Part shown: one piece after another, positions 10,621 to 21,308 of the stretch | How the letters are laid out: the number at the start of each line of letters is the position of its first letter | Numbering within the stretch: position 1 is the first letter of the stretch | Source of the DNA: Amblyomma americanum | Taxonomy: Eukaryota; Arthropoda; Arachnida; Ixodida; Ixodidae | Length of the DNA stretch: 64,000 nt | Assembly: GCF_052857255.1 (NCBI RefSeq) | Contig: NC_135497.1 | Span: 116,652,294-116,716,293, forward strand | Direction of reading: 5' to 3' | Made by a program: the position numbers and the translations under genes | Notes under the pieces: generated by a model | Database searches by the model: none | Told to the model about the DNA's origin: nothing | The model's input: the letters and a program-made list of their open reading frames with translations, nothing else

Positions 10621-12067
10621 CTGCGAGCAATGAGACGTAGGCCACGTGCATGAAGACACGCGGTGCTCCCTCAGGCCGCGCATGCGCACATGGCCCAATC
10701 GTCAATGAAATACTTGCATCCCGTACTGGATTCATGAGTAGCCACTGGCTAAGGATCATTGCATGCCTGTAGTAAATGACATGTGCATGCACTTAGAAAT
10801 AAATAATTAAAAAAATGGTAGGGTTTTAACGTATACTTAAACGGAGCAGAAATGCGAAAGTATGTGTTTACCCTGGTAGGCTCATGGTTTCGCTTTGCTA
10901 GGTCGCCGGTACATCTGGTGACGATATTAGATCAGGCTAAGCTCCGATCGAGGCTGAGCAGATCTGATCTGTTGGCGCCGCAGATGGAAGTTGATCAAGA
11001 CGACGAGGTTCAATGCATAGCGCGAGATTATGTTGCAGTTTAACACGAGGCGTGGATGGACCGCCACGCCGAATCACCGCGTTCATCGAAATCTTTGTAC
11101 CGTGAGCAGTGCGCTTTGGTGCGGGGAGTGTACGCTGCCCTGGAAGAGCCGCCATAGCTGGCTCATCTATATCTAGATGCATGTGTGTGTCTCCCAGACT
11201 TTCGATGTTTTGGAAGGTGGGAACGTGCGGGGGTATGATGGGCTCGTATTACACAGCCTGGTGTTTTGTGGCATAAGCATACTCAGATGTTACTTTTCGG
11301 CACTATTTCCATGCAATAAAGAAAAAAACATATTGCGGTGACAGCACAGTGCTTTCGTGCAGTTGCTAGCGAAGCTAATCTGTTCGCGCCGCAGCGGGTT
11401 CGAAACCCAGTCACGGCAATATTTATTTTATTTCTCCAGGTTGGGCAAGGTCCTCCTCAAGCTCACTTCCCATTGGCTACAGGGCTACTTGCCCGAGCTT
11501 CCTCCTATTGGCTGCAGCTTGCGCGACTCTCCTCCGAATTAATCTGAGTTTACGCGAGTTACTCGGTCCGAGGCTTCACACACATTTTTTTTTGTTGTTG
11601 TAACCGCGTGAAGTAGTGCTTTTCTGCGCAGGCAGTAGTGCGCTGTGCATTCCCGCAAGAAGGCTCAACGCACGCAGCAGCAGTACAGCGAGTGCAATTT
11701 GTTATAAGACTATATGACCTCCAACGGAAATGACGAATGACAACGCGAAGGCTAAGACCTAGTACCAGTTTCCAGACGCAGCACTGCGCACCGCCAAACA
11801 TACAATACGTTCTAGAAGAGGTCTGATACGGGCTAGTTAGCACATGTTGACGGAAAGCATGTAACAGCGCCAAGACGGGGCAAAGGAAACGCGACACGCA
11901 ATTGCGCTGTGTGTGTCCACTTCCAGTCGTCCCATCTTAGCGCTGTTAAACCCTTTCCGAATGAGCGACATTCAAAACACGGCATCGTCAGCTTTCCCTC
12001 GCCACCGGACGTAGGAGTTCTCACCATTTACATCGCTGAGCATGCATGCCCGGACCGGCCACAGGGG

Positions 12068-12103
12068 TGCCTCGATGCCTAGCGTCGCGCTGGCATCGAG
12101 GCA
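12068..12103. repeat. Hairpin, perfect 12-bp arms
   Basis: TGCCTCGATGCC (12,068-12,079) and GGCATCGAGGCA (12,092-12,103) are exact reverse complements around a 12-nt loop. The right arm with its flank, GCGCTGGCATCGAGGCA, also occurs at about 8,230 inside the right part of the foldback element region, so this is probably a dispersed-repeat fragment. Confidence 0.85.
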
Positions 12104-12398
12104 TGCACCCTTCTGGTCCCGACTGCACTCCCTCAATGCCCCGATTTCTGCGAAGCTCTCCCGCCTCGAAGCTCCACCATCTGCCTTGGATTTGCCCTGC
12201 CGAGCATGCGCATGACCACGTGGACCTGCCATCCCTATAGATCTTGAGGACAAACCGCGAGGTTTAATATTTTGGATGAAACCACATGAAGACTGACAAA
12301 TGCGGAAGCGAGCCTTCAGCTAAGCGAACAGCCTGTCTTTAACGTCACCTCACCACCGGGCATGGCGCGCAAGAGTGCGAGGAAGCATTTGTTCTGCA

Positions 12399-12711
12399 CC
12401 CGCCGCGGTGGCTCAGTGGTGAGGGCGCTCGGCTACTGATCCGGAGTTCCCGGGTTCGAACCCGACCGCGGCGGCTGCGTTTTTATGGAGGAAAAACGCT
12501 AAGGCGCCCGTGTGCTGTGCGATGTCAGTGCACGTTAAAGATCCCCAGTTGGTCGAAATTATTCCGGAACCCTCCACTACGGCACCTCCTTCTTCCTTTC
12601 TTCTTTCACTCCCTCCCTTATCCCTTCCCTTACGGCGCGGTTCAGGTGTCCAACGATATATGAGACAGATACTGCGCCATTTTCCTTTCCACAAAAACCA
12701 ATTATTATTAT
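12399..12711 (+). repeat. tRNA-derived SINE (Ruka-like), full length, 13-bp target duplication
   Basis: A complete copy. It has an A box TGGCTCAGTGG, a B box GGGTTCGAACCC, an acceptor-like pairing of CCGCCGCGGT with ACCGCGGCGG, the body motif CACGTTAAAGATCCCC, and the 3' end CAATTATTATTAT. A perfect direct repeat CATTTGTTCTGCA flanks it (12,386-12,398 and 12,712-12,724). It lies antisense in the intron of the Ig-domain gene. Confidence 0.95.
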
Positions 12712-13767
12712 CATTTGTTCTGCAGATAAACCTTTATTCCATCTACCCACGGTTTGAAAGAAAAGAAAATATCTCTTCGAAATGAACTTTGCTTTGATAG
12801 GCGCGTTTTGTTTTCCCACCAGCTCTTCGTTGTTACGGTCAGCACAAATTACGATGACGCTTGCATGACTTGCATACGCAATGCATTAGCGCAGCCCACA
12901 GCTCCAAATGTAACGGTATATAGTTTGTCGCTCGGAGGCGGTAAGCGAAAGCGCCGCTGTCCAAGAATGCCCCAGCAACGACACAATAAAAAACTTAGGT
13001 TTTGTCTGCACTTGTGCAAGTTCTGCCGACCAAATATCCTTACAGCGCGGCCGTTACAAAATTGGCAGTGACTTCTGAACCGCTTAACCCATACCAACAA
13101 CCTACCGTATAAATTTATGTTAGCGGTAGGGTTTTGAGTCTGCCAAACCTTAGTCAGATTGAAGTATTAGAACCTTCCTCCGCCCATGTCAACAAATCTA
13201 CAATAACAGCAACTCTAGCAAAAAAAAAAAAAGATACGCCATTAAGTGAATGGACGTCTTAGATGGTTTTACCACAGTCCTTATTATTGATACACATTGA
13301 GGACTGTTGCTCCGTTGCAAGATATGTTCGTGCTCAGTCGATTCATGCATATCTTTTCCATTTTTGTTACTTTCAGATTCGTTGGTATGGCTGAAAGGTT
13401 CATCCAGACCGCTTGGTAGGATACATCATGTAAAAAAAAAAAAAAACTCCCAAGGCTCACTTGGATGAAATGACCACGCAGCGTGCATTCTCGAGAGTGC
13501 CTACTTCCCAGACAACCTGGACGGAATCCGCATCGATCAGCTAGCGGGCGAACTCGGGAATTGCAGCTAACGACATGCTACGCCGCTTGCTCTGGAGGAA
13601 GTCTCAAGATGTGAAAGAGAAACCGTCGGCGTTCCAACAAATCTATATTGCTTCAAGCCGGGTAAGGTTCGAAGCTGGTAATCAGGATATAAACTGCCCC
13701 AGTACGTAGTGCTACATAGCCGAATACGTCAACGGCGTGGATGCAACCAAACGGCTGGCTAACTCAC

Positions 13768-14226
13768 CGAGACGAGCTGGTTCCCGTGAAGGTCGCAGAC
13801 TAGCTCGACGTCGCGCCCTCCGTTCAGGTAACGTACCGAGCCCATGCCAAGGAACTTGCCCGGGAAAGGGTCCAGGTTCTTGGGCGCCGGCTGCCGTGGA
13901 TAAGGCGGGACCCAGGGTCCAGGGTAGGGCAACGACGGCGGCGGAGGAGGAGGCGGCGGCGGAGGGGGCGGAGGCAGCTCTGCGACCGGGTAACGGCCGT
14001 CGGGGTAGCCGCGGTGATGGTCAGGTGCGTACGGGTAGGGATAGTCGCCATGGCGCCCCGACTGCGCGTAAGGATACTGGAAGCCGCCCACAGCCTGTGC
14101 TGGCTGGTACAGCCAGTACTGATGGTAGCAGTCGGTTTGCGGCGGCGCGTGGTGGTGGTGGTGGGACGCCGAGCTCCGGCGACGCTCCACGGCGGTGAGC
14201 AGGCAGAGCAGCAGAGCCGTCCTCAT
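13768..14226 (-). CDS. Secreted proline-rich Ig-domain protein, exon 1 (signal peptide)
   Basis: The predicted protein (153 residues here plus 98 in exon 2, 251 in all) begins MRTALLLCLLTAV, a short basic residue plus hydrophobic core typical of a signal peptide, so it should enter the secretory pathway. A His5 run (22-26), a Tyr/Pro/His-rich segment with PYPYAP-type repeats (about 50-80) and 13 consecutive prolines (85-97) follow. Then RDVELVC (Cys144) gives strand B of an immunoglobulin fold. The exon ends at LVS with a perfect GTGAGT donor (13,767). Joined in phase 0 to 10,620, the fold continues with Trp157 and Cys226, the canonical Ig cysteine-tryptophan-cysteine set. The frame stays open upstream to 14,541, but I chose the ATG at 14,226 because it starts the signal peptide. 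Function unknown. A secreted recognition or extracellular-matrix role is only a guess. Confidence 0.75.
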
Positions 14227-16771
14227 GGCGCGCGTGTCTGGACACTGCCGGGCGGCGTCCCGGGAACCGCGGCTCTTTTTCTTTTCAGCGAGGAAAGAGG
14301 GTCCGTCTCGGGGCATCAGCCAAGCCGAACGGCCCACGAATCGCGCAAGGACGGCCTTGCGCGCCTGTCTCCAGGGCCGCCTGATGACGAGCCCCGGCGT
14401 GACCAGGAGCCTGGCATTGGCGAGGGGACGTCTGAAGGGGTGGCGGTCGTCGCTTTTGTCCGCCCCCGCAGAGGCGCCACGCTGAGGCGCCATTAATGAG
14501 GGGCCTCTTCGCGGCGCGACGGTGGAAGGCGTCCCCGGCAACCCTTTTCACGGATGGCATTGCCCGACGACTCCTCTAGCCGGAAACACAGCGCGTGCAG
14601 GCTCAACGCCTTAAGTCCATCCGATTATATCTCAAACATGGACACTGTATAGCGCTTATATGCGGCTTCGCTGTGCCGATGTTTAGGATGGCCACTTGTT
14701 CGCCGTTTTACTCTATAAAATCGGCTATCTCGTTCATTCTATACAAGGAAAGAACCGCAGTGCGCCGACAGTTAGCGCGCCGGCGGCTGAACGGGGCATG
14801 GTGTTATATAAGTATTCTCTCGCCGCTTCTGTTACTTGGACAGTTACTAACAGTTTGGTATACTTCATCATGTAAATGTTAGCAAGCTGTTCACGCACGC
14901 AAATTTAAGCTTGCACAGAGAGACGTGCGCCTACTCAACACCCGCATATTTGGTTGTGAGATGTGCATTTGAATTGGCAATAACTGATGACAGTGAAATT
15001 TTAAGTTTTCATCTTGAAACTTTAAAAAACACCCCGGCAACATGCTTTCTTAAGTTTTTATTATGCAAAATTTCATGACGCATGTTTCCTTCGCAGCGAC
15101 GAGCAGTCACAGTGATAAAATTTCGCAATATGCTATAAACCAACCCAATCTGTTCCTTTTTCTCTTTCTTTCTTTATTCAATACTGCAAACCTTGCACAG
15201 GTCCAAGCAGGGTGGGTTAAATGGCAACAAAACAATAATAACAAAGCTAATAAGCATCAAGGTGCGTCGAAAGGCAATAAAGAGTCATTCCAGTCGGTTA
15301 CAGTGCGAGTTTAGAGATTAGAGTTGGTGCAAATGATAAACAGAAAGCAGCGTCAAACAGAACTTGAATAATTCGAACTTGAAGGAGACCGAAATTATTT
15401 CCAATTTTGCAGAGTTCGATTTAAGGAAGCCCCTCGCTGTTGACGTAACCAAAGTGTCAGTTCGAATTGAGAGAGTTGGAAGTAATGAGAGACCACTGTA
15501 TATATAAGCATTCCCAACGTGCAAAGGGTGCAGAAAGAGCAAAGAGAAAATAGGTTCGTGGCATTTTTTTTGTGCATAAAATGTTGTTATAAAAATTTTG
15601 CTCAGTACTGTAATATGTAGAGCCAGGTATGAATAGGTATGGCAGGAAAAACCGCTTCTCTTATACTTCTATAAAAACCTGGACAGAGAGCGATAGCACA
15701 TGGCAAGGGAAGAAATTCTTGATGCTGTGCACGAAGCAGCGGCGAAAGAAAGGGGGCCTGACATAGCAGGCGACTAATGACGGAAGAGAGGGGAAAAAGT
15801 CAGCTCTATCTGGAGGGTATATCGCGCGTGCGGCCTTCAACCTGGTCCCTGCATCCTTCTTCTACCTCTGCTTCTGCACACAACGCACACTTCCGCCCAT
15901 AACACTGAACGCGCGCCAGTCTCGCGATGAGGCCCTATCCGCTCATCTGCCCAAACGAGCAGAGCGAAGGGAGCTTGTCCGGTGTGGCTGCTCCCTTCGA
16001 GAGCGGTGCGTGAAAAAAAGAACTGGGTTAGCGGGCGGCCGGCCAGCCAGCGAACGCGACGAGGAAAACCGCGGACGGACTGCCGCGCGGGACGGGCCGC
16101 ACTTTCCATCGCCATTTCGTAATAGGACGGTCAGCCAAGAAAAAGCGGGAACAATAAGCCATCGCGGCAGAGGGGGCGCCCAAGGAAGAAAGTGCCGGTG
16201 TTTTAGCAGTTTCACTCGCGCGGCGAACACGGGCAGCCAAGTGTGACTCCTGTTGTTTGTTGCGCCCCGGCGAGGCGGTTCTTTATTATTTCTTTTGTGC
16301 GCGCACGCGGGGCGAGCTGAGGCGGAGCCGCCGGGCGTGCCCCTGCGCTTCGCGCCCCCCCCCCCCCCCCCCCCCCCCCCATCGCAGAGCCGAGCGGTGA
16401 AAGCGACCGCGCGGCCATTACTATGTTTACCGTTGCGCGCCGAGTCGGGCGGACAACGCGATTACGCATGCCGTCATTGACCACCACGCGGAAGCGGTGC
16501 GCCGCATCCGGGAAACACAGCTCGTTATTAATTTTTCCAATCTGGTTGTACTCAACTCGAAACGATGCTCGACTGCGGCGTCGACACCGCGAATAAGAGG
16601 CGTAGTTAATTACTCGAGAAAGCTAGCTGTAACAGCCCTCGGACGTATCTCGAGAATATTCGAGGCGTGTCCTCGGCGAGTCAAGCGGCGACACGACCGT
16701 GGAGCAGTCAAAGCGCATCTTAACGAACCTGATCTTGGCGGTAATGGGTTCGTGGCGTAATTTCAAAATCG
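14227..16771. other. Upstream region of the Ig-domain gene and intergenic DNA
   Basis: GC-rich and CpG-rich from about 14,230 to 14,560 (likely promoter/5' leader of the Ig-domain gene), AT-rich to 15,830, then strongly GC-rich again at 15,830-16,500. A 26-bp C run (16,355-16,380) lies in the last patch. No coding exon could be supported. The second GC-rich patch could be a promoter, but no start codon or donor pair convinced me. Confidence 0.4.
16355..16380 (+). repeat. Poly-C tract, 26 bp
   Basis: Uninterrupted run of C inside a GC-rich patch. Confidence 0.97.
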
Positions 16772-16958
16772 TATTGGCGTATTCCAATCGGCGATCCGGA
16801 GCACGTTTTCTTGTTCCGCGAACCGTAAAAGCATATTGAACGGGCGATTTGGATTCAGATCCCGAGTTCCGATTGAACACCCCAACACCGCTCCGGATTA
16901 CGTGCTCCTTCGCGGATTCAGGGCGATGCTTCGGATCGCTGATTGGAATATGCCAATA
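16772..16958. repeat. Inverted repeat, 26-bp arms
   Basis: TATTGGCGTATTCCAATC and onward at 16,772-16,797 pairs with GGATCGCTGATTGGAATATG and onward at 16,933-16,958 (24 of 26 positions). A nested GGAGCACGT / ACGTGCTCC pair lies just inside. Probably a small non-autonomous element or its remains. No target duplication was identified. Confidence 0.7.
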
Positions 16959-17837
16959 GAGATTAGCGTTGTAATTAAGTGAGGATACTTAACGGTAAGA
17001 ACGGACACACGGCAACAGCAGCATTTTCGAGCCAGACCTCTTTCACACGCGGCAGCGCGTACTGCATTCAGGGGCGCCGCGGCAACCTTTCCTTAAAAGG
17101 ATGCGCGCTATCTCCGGCATGAAACAGCGTGTCAACCGACAACCACGTCAGAGGCTATCAACGGGGTGACTGGGCGGCCGCATACTTGTGACGTCGGCTG
17201 CGCGTGCTTTCAGTCGCTCGGCGCGCGGCGAAAGCTGCCAGGAGAGGGAAACAGGAGACGATACATGTGCACCGTTGCCGCAACGCTCTACTTCCGGAAT
17301 CCGGCACGACCAGTGTGACCCTGACACGTACCGCGCGGCGCATCTCTGTCACAGGTGCGTCACTCAGGCACAGACGCTGTCCTCGCCTGGACATCCGGCA
17401 CGATGCGCGGACGCGTTCAGGAAAGGAAATACGCCGTATTTATAGAGCTCACAAGGGCCCTGTAGCTTACCTGCATGAAGTAACTTTAACTTCAATAAAA
17501 AATGCTGCCAACATTAATGTTTTTGCGATATATATTCCTTTTAGCCTTCGAGAGAGAGAGAGAGTGATTTAATTTTATTTGCCTACTTGTGGAAACTTGG
17601 GCAAATGTGGCGAGTGAGTCCGTGGTAACTCAGTTTAGGAAAATAACAGATATTCATCATAGCGCGATCTGCTTCTGCAGGGAGCTATATGCGCACGCGC
17701 AGATGGCCCCAGGGGTGCGCCTGCCACTGTGCAAGCCCAGCTAGGTCCCCGCGTAAAGCTGGACACTTGTGCAGAACGCTAATTGCGCTACGCTGAGTAT
17801 CTCTAGTGCTAATAGAGTGAGCCAAGGGTGATCGCGT
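16959..17837. other. Intergenic, no supported gene
   Basis: Mixed GC content. A GA-rich run (GAGAGAGAGAGAG) is at 17,553. No coding exon, RNA gene or complete mobile element was seen. Confidence 0.4.
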
Positions 17838-18010
17838 TTTCTAAATTCTAAAAACTGATATGGTTATTACAAACGACCGGCTACAAATCGCTACTTGCAA
17901 CTAGGCGCCTAACTCTCATAGTTCAAAAGTTAATTATTAAAAATTAGTTAACCAGCTTACTATTTCAGACGATTCACCGAATCACCGGTTCCCTAGCGTG
18001 CGCCAACACC
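17838..18010. repeat. Fragment of the foldback-element family
   Basis: Sequence such as TTCTAAAAACTGATATGG, AGGCGCCTAACTCTCATAG and AAAATTAGTTAACCAGC matches, in inverted orientation, the left arm of the foldback element at about 6,130-6,240 (GATTCTCGG side: CTGATATGGATAC, GGTGCCTAACAGTAATAG, ATTAGTTAA). This is a partial second copy of that family. Confidence 0.6.
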
Positions 18011-18401
18011 GGTAATAGTATGCTGAAAAAGCCATATTTTTACCTAAAAAATCTATTTTTGAGAATCAGTATGTCTTCCCTGAAACACCTGGTATAGCAG
18101 ACGAAGCTTGACGAGGTAATGAAACGTCTCGGTCTGCACCCGGTGTTTGTCTTAACTGCCGGAGCAATGCTCCAAAACTTACCTCCGCACGGCTTATAAT
18201 CGAACGATCCCGATGTCTCTCCGCAATTTAATTCTCTTTTTGACCGATTGCAACTAGTGCTCAATAGCCAGCAAGCCATGGAGGACATGTGGAGGATGCT
18301 GACCTTTCTCGGTTAAAACCGAATAAAAAAAAAGTCTAATTCGGCGTACGTTTACAGATTTTTTTTTTCCCGGTTTAAACATTACACGAGAGTGGGAGGC
18401 C

Positions 18402-18560
18402 ATGCTGTCCAGCTCCGACACGGACGTTCAAGCCATAGCCAGGGCGGAGGCAGCCGCCGCGGCCCAACGGCAATACCGGTTGCCCAAGAAAACTATCGTC
18501 CTCCGTCCATCCGCAGAAAGATCTTTTTCTCCACCACAACCACCGGTATATTATGTATAG
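18402..18560 (+). CDS. Possible short ORF (52 codons), unrecognised
   Basis: An ATG at 18,402 opens a frame beginning MLSSSDTDVQAIARAEAAAA and ending PPQPPVYYV before a TAG. The start is acidic and alanine-rich, then basic and proline-rich, and the composition looks coding-like. Some Harbinger-type transposon proteins begin in a similar Ser/Asp then Ala-rich way, but nothing else of such an element was found. A 23-bp palindrome follows 20 bp after the stop. It may be a chance frame. Confidence 0.2.
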   Translation: MLSSSDTDVQAIARAEAAAAAQRQYRLPKKTIVLRPSAERSFSPPQPPVYYV

Positions 18561-18580
18561 TACCAATATTATGTATACAT

Positions 18581-18603
18581 GGTGCAATGCGTCGCATTGC
18601 ACC
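18581..18603. repeat. Palindrome, 11-bp perfect arms
   Basis: GGTGCAATGCG / CGCATTGCACC around a single central T. Confidence 0.95.
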
Positions 18604-19579
18604 AGAATTCCGTTCGTTTTTGGAGTCCCCTTTCAAAGGCCTAGTCTCCCACAATGAGTGTCATGCTAACCAATTCTCACATTTATTTTCGTGTTCATTA
18701 TCTGCTCTCAAATAGCAAAAAAAAAAAAACGAGAGATGAGGCACGTCCTTGCTAAACTGCCGCATATAGCCAGGCTCCACAAGCCCCCACTTGCATAACC
18801 TGACACTGACATCACAATTCAACACATCGCCAGCGATCGTATGCCTGGATTTATTACGACCACTTAAAGCGGACCACTTACAGCGTACACCTTTAATAGC
18901 ACATATACGTGACGGTACGCGTGTATCTTTTTTTGTCCTGCGCTGCCCCCACTCTGCTCTACATGAGACGGAAAACAAACTCGCTCATCAAGTCTGGCCT
19001 ACGAATTATTTGACAGCGCAGATTAGCGGGTGACTCCACTGCCTGATGGTTGATGGGGGCAGCAGAGCCTCCTGCTTTGTGCCTGACAAGGCCATGCACG
19101 GAACAAACAAACAAACAAACAAACAAACAAACAAACAAATTAAGCGACATCAACTTCCTGGCGTTGAGCTTCGGGGTCAAGGCAAACATCGCTAACGCCA
19201 GGGTACTAACTACATTGCAGAGCTTTAGGATATGGGGGGGTGCTATCGATTAGGGGGATAGGGGAAAAGCGGGGTGCCAGTACGCATGCGCAGGACAATA
19301 ACACCCTATTCTAAAGGTACGCTGTCACCAACGCTGCGCTTTGTGCGCAAAGAATCCTCGAGCGCGCTGCGCTTGGCAAACCGAGAAGGATGGGGAGAAG
19401 GAGCGATGTGCCGCTTCCTGCCGCTAATCGCGCGCGTTGTCCGGAGTCTGTGAAAAAAAAAAAAGGCAATCAGCTCTCAGGGAAACCTCGCAGGGCGGTG
19501 CCGAGAAAGGCATCTGGCGCATGTCGCTGCGGACAGACTTCGTATACGGAGCCAGCAGCGAAGCTTGGCGCGTGGCATC
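18604..19579. other. Intergenic, no supported gene
   Basis: Includes an (AAAC)n run at 19,102-19,140 and several homopolymer A tracts. No exon or mobile element could be defined. The last 200 bp are CpG-rich and may be the promoter/leader of the candidate exon at 19,580. Confidence 0.4.
19102..19140 (+). repeat. (AAAC)n microsatellite
   Basis: About nine to ten perfect tetranucleotide units. Confidence 0.95.
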
Positions 19580-19691
19580 ATGCATAAACTGTGGGCATTC
19601 TTCCTATCTCTCGTCCACCTAAGCTTTTCCATCTGCCAGAAACGCAGCCTTGACAACTGCGGTGTCGCCGGGGCAGTGCGGCGCTCCGACG
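19580..19691 (+). CDS. Candidate first exon of a secreted protein (signal peptide)
   Basis: The ATG at 19,580 opens MHKLWAFFLSLVHLSFSIC, a good signal peptide (basic residue, 14-residue hydrophobic core, small residues before a likely cleavage site). QKRSLDNCGVAGAVRRSDG follows, and then GACG|GTAAGC, a strong splice donor at 19,692. Without splicing the frame would end after 44 codons. The mature start with NCG and dibasic KR/RR would suit a cysteine-rich secreted peptide or a secreted protease precursor, but no downstream exon with matching phase was found in the window. The next kilobases are repeats and an LTR element. It could be a first exon with a very long intron, a remnant, or chance. 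Confidence 0.35.
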
Positions 19692-19989
19692 GTAAGCGAT
19701 TAAGACCGCGCTAACAGTACGCGTACAGAAGAACAGTTTATGGTACTTACACCGCAGATTCACCGTCTACTAAGCGGATCATCGTAAAAGCCAGCGCAAA
19801 CCAAATTCAATGATAAAATCATCCGTTGGTATAGGGGATCATGTAAGCATTTTCCGCGACTTCTTCCCTACACTGTCAACCAATTTGCACCGATAAGAGC
19901 GCTTTTGGGTCCCCCTAATTAACACCTTTGTACCCCTACATTTATTCACAATCAAGCATGAACACAACAGGCGTTTTACACGAAGTTTT

Positions 19990-21308
19990 ACCTTGAACGG
20001 CTCAGCTCCTACATCGGTCCCACCGGGGCTCGCATGGCTACCCACATTGGAAAACAGGGTGCCCATTTCATAGCTCACTTCCGACCTTCAATACCTGATG
20101 TGAGTAGCCCACCGAGCTCCCGAATCGGTCCTACTTTGGTCAGATGTGGGTAGCCACTGAGGACAAACGTTAGGCTTTCATCTCGGTTAGCCCCTCCAAT
20201 ACTGACATCGGGCCGGCGCGGGTTCTAAAAGGGCAAGCCCAATATGAGTTTGCCCACATGTTCCCCACAGGGGGCCGGTGTGGGAACTTTAGGGGGCGCC
20301 CCAGCTCCGGATTTCCCCACTGTACTAATACACTAATTTCTGAAATTTGCTTTGTAAGCACCGGGGCAGTATGGGCTGCCCACACCGAGTCCATATTGCG
20401 CCTTGTGCACGAAGCCAACACTATCCCAGCGATGTTGGGTATCGCAGAGGCGCTGGTATTGCGCGGACAGCCCGTGAGTATGTTCCGAGCTCTAATGACG
20501 CTTCGAGAGCCTCAGGTAGTCCAGTGCATCCTGGTAAGGTGACACAGTTATTCCTGCGCATGGTCTGGTCATTTTGCCCAACTTACCAGACTAACATGTA
20601 ATCTTTAGTAATCGAGTAAATACGCGTATGATTACATAACAAGTCATCATTGAGAGTACGTATGGGTGCATATAATACAAATCAGGGAACTGAAATAATG
20701 CAGGCATAATACGATGCAGGCACGCCGGTGGGTTCAGCCCCACTGCAGCCAATGTAGGACCATCTGCGCCGATGCATCGGCAGCCCTATTTGGGATTGCC
20801 GCGTTTTTTCCCGTATAGCGCCCACACTTGTATTGCATCTGTCTTGAAGTCCCCGATAAAAGTTCGATGTAGGCACCACGTGGCAGCCCCGCCGGGGTCG
20901 ACGTGGAACGGTTTTGTGTAGGCAGCCACAAATTAGTTTTCCCGCATACATTTATGTTGAATCTGCCCTCACGTACATTTGGGCGCGCCCGTTTTCCAGC
21001 TCCGCCATGGCCCATGTGGGACCTAAAGCGGTTTCGTGTGGGCAGCCCCAGTTGTGCTAGTAACGTTTTTTTTTTTTCAGCCTTGACGTGGCATATCTGA
21101 CCTCAAGTACTCGACAAGGGACTCATGTCGGCTAGTGTAGGAATGTGGTCTGAGTTAGTCCTGGCAATGCCCTAAGAACCCATGCAAGGGCAAGGCGAAT
21201 TTTGGGCTGACCCACTTATGCCCCGCAGGGGGCCGACGTAGTCATTAGAAGTAGGGTGCCTCAATGTAGAAGGGTTGCCCCACTTGCACATGTGGGACTC
21301 ATAGCCCC
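19990..21308. repeat. Degenerate repeated block with GTGGGCAGCCCC-like motifs
   Basis: Related motifs recur on both strands: GGCTGCCCACACC (about 20,370), GTGTAGGCAGCCACAA (20,916), GTGTGGGCAGCCCCA (21,035) and CCCACAGGGGGCCGG / CCCGCAGGGGGCCGA (about 20,264 and 21,221). This is an old, strongly diverged repeat array. The LTR retrotransposon lies immediately to its right and may have inserted into it. Confidence 0.5.

Larger units (their letters stand above)
10621..13767 (-). other. Intron of the Ig-domain gene (3,147 bp)
   Basis: Bounded by a GTGAGT donor (13,767) and a CTCGCAG acceptor (10,621), both read on the minus strand. It holds an antisense SINE (12,399-12,711), a 12-bp stem hairpin (12,068-12,103), a B-box-like GGGTTCGAAACC near 11,397 without an A box, and two A-rich tracts (13,218, 13,433). 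No further exon was evident. Confidence 0.65.

Noticed and set aside
10259..10792. 177-codon frame overlapping Ig exon 2
   Set aside because: Different frame on the same strand as the exon, no domain and no splice partner; GC-rich shadow.
11385..11420. tRNA or SINE from a B-box-like GGGTTCGAAACC
   Set aside because: No A box or cloverleaf could be made upstream.
14227..14541. In-frame N-terminal extension of the Ig-domain protein
   Set aside because: It would bury a good signal peptide at residue 106, and its Arg/Pro-rich sequence looks like translated GC-rich leader.
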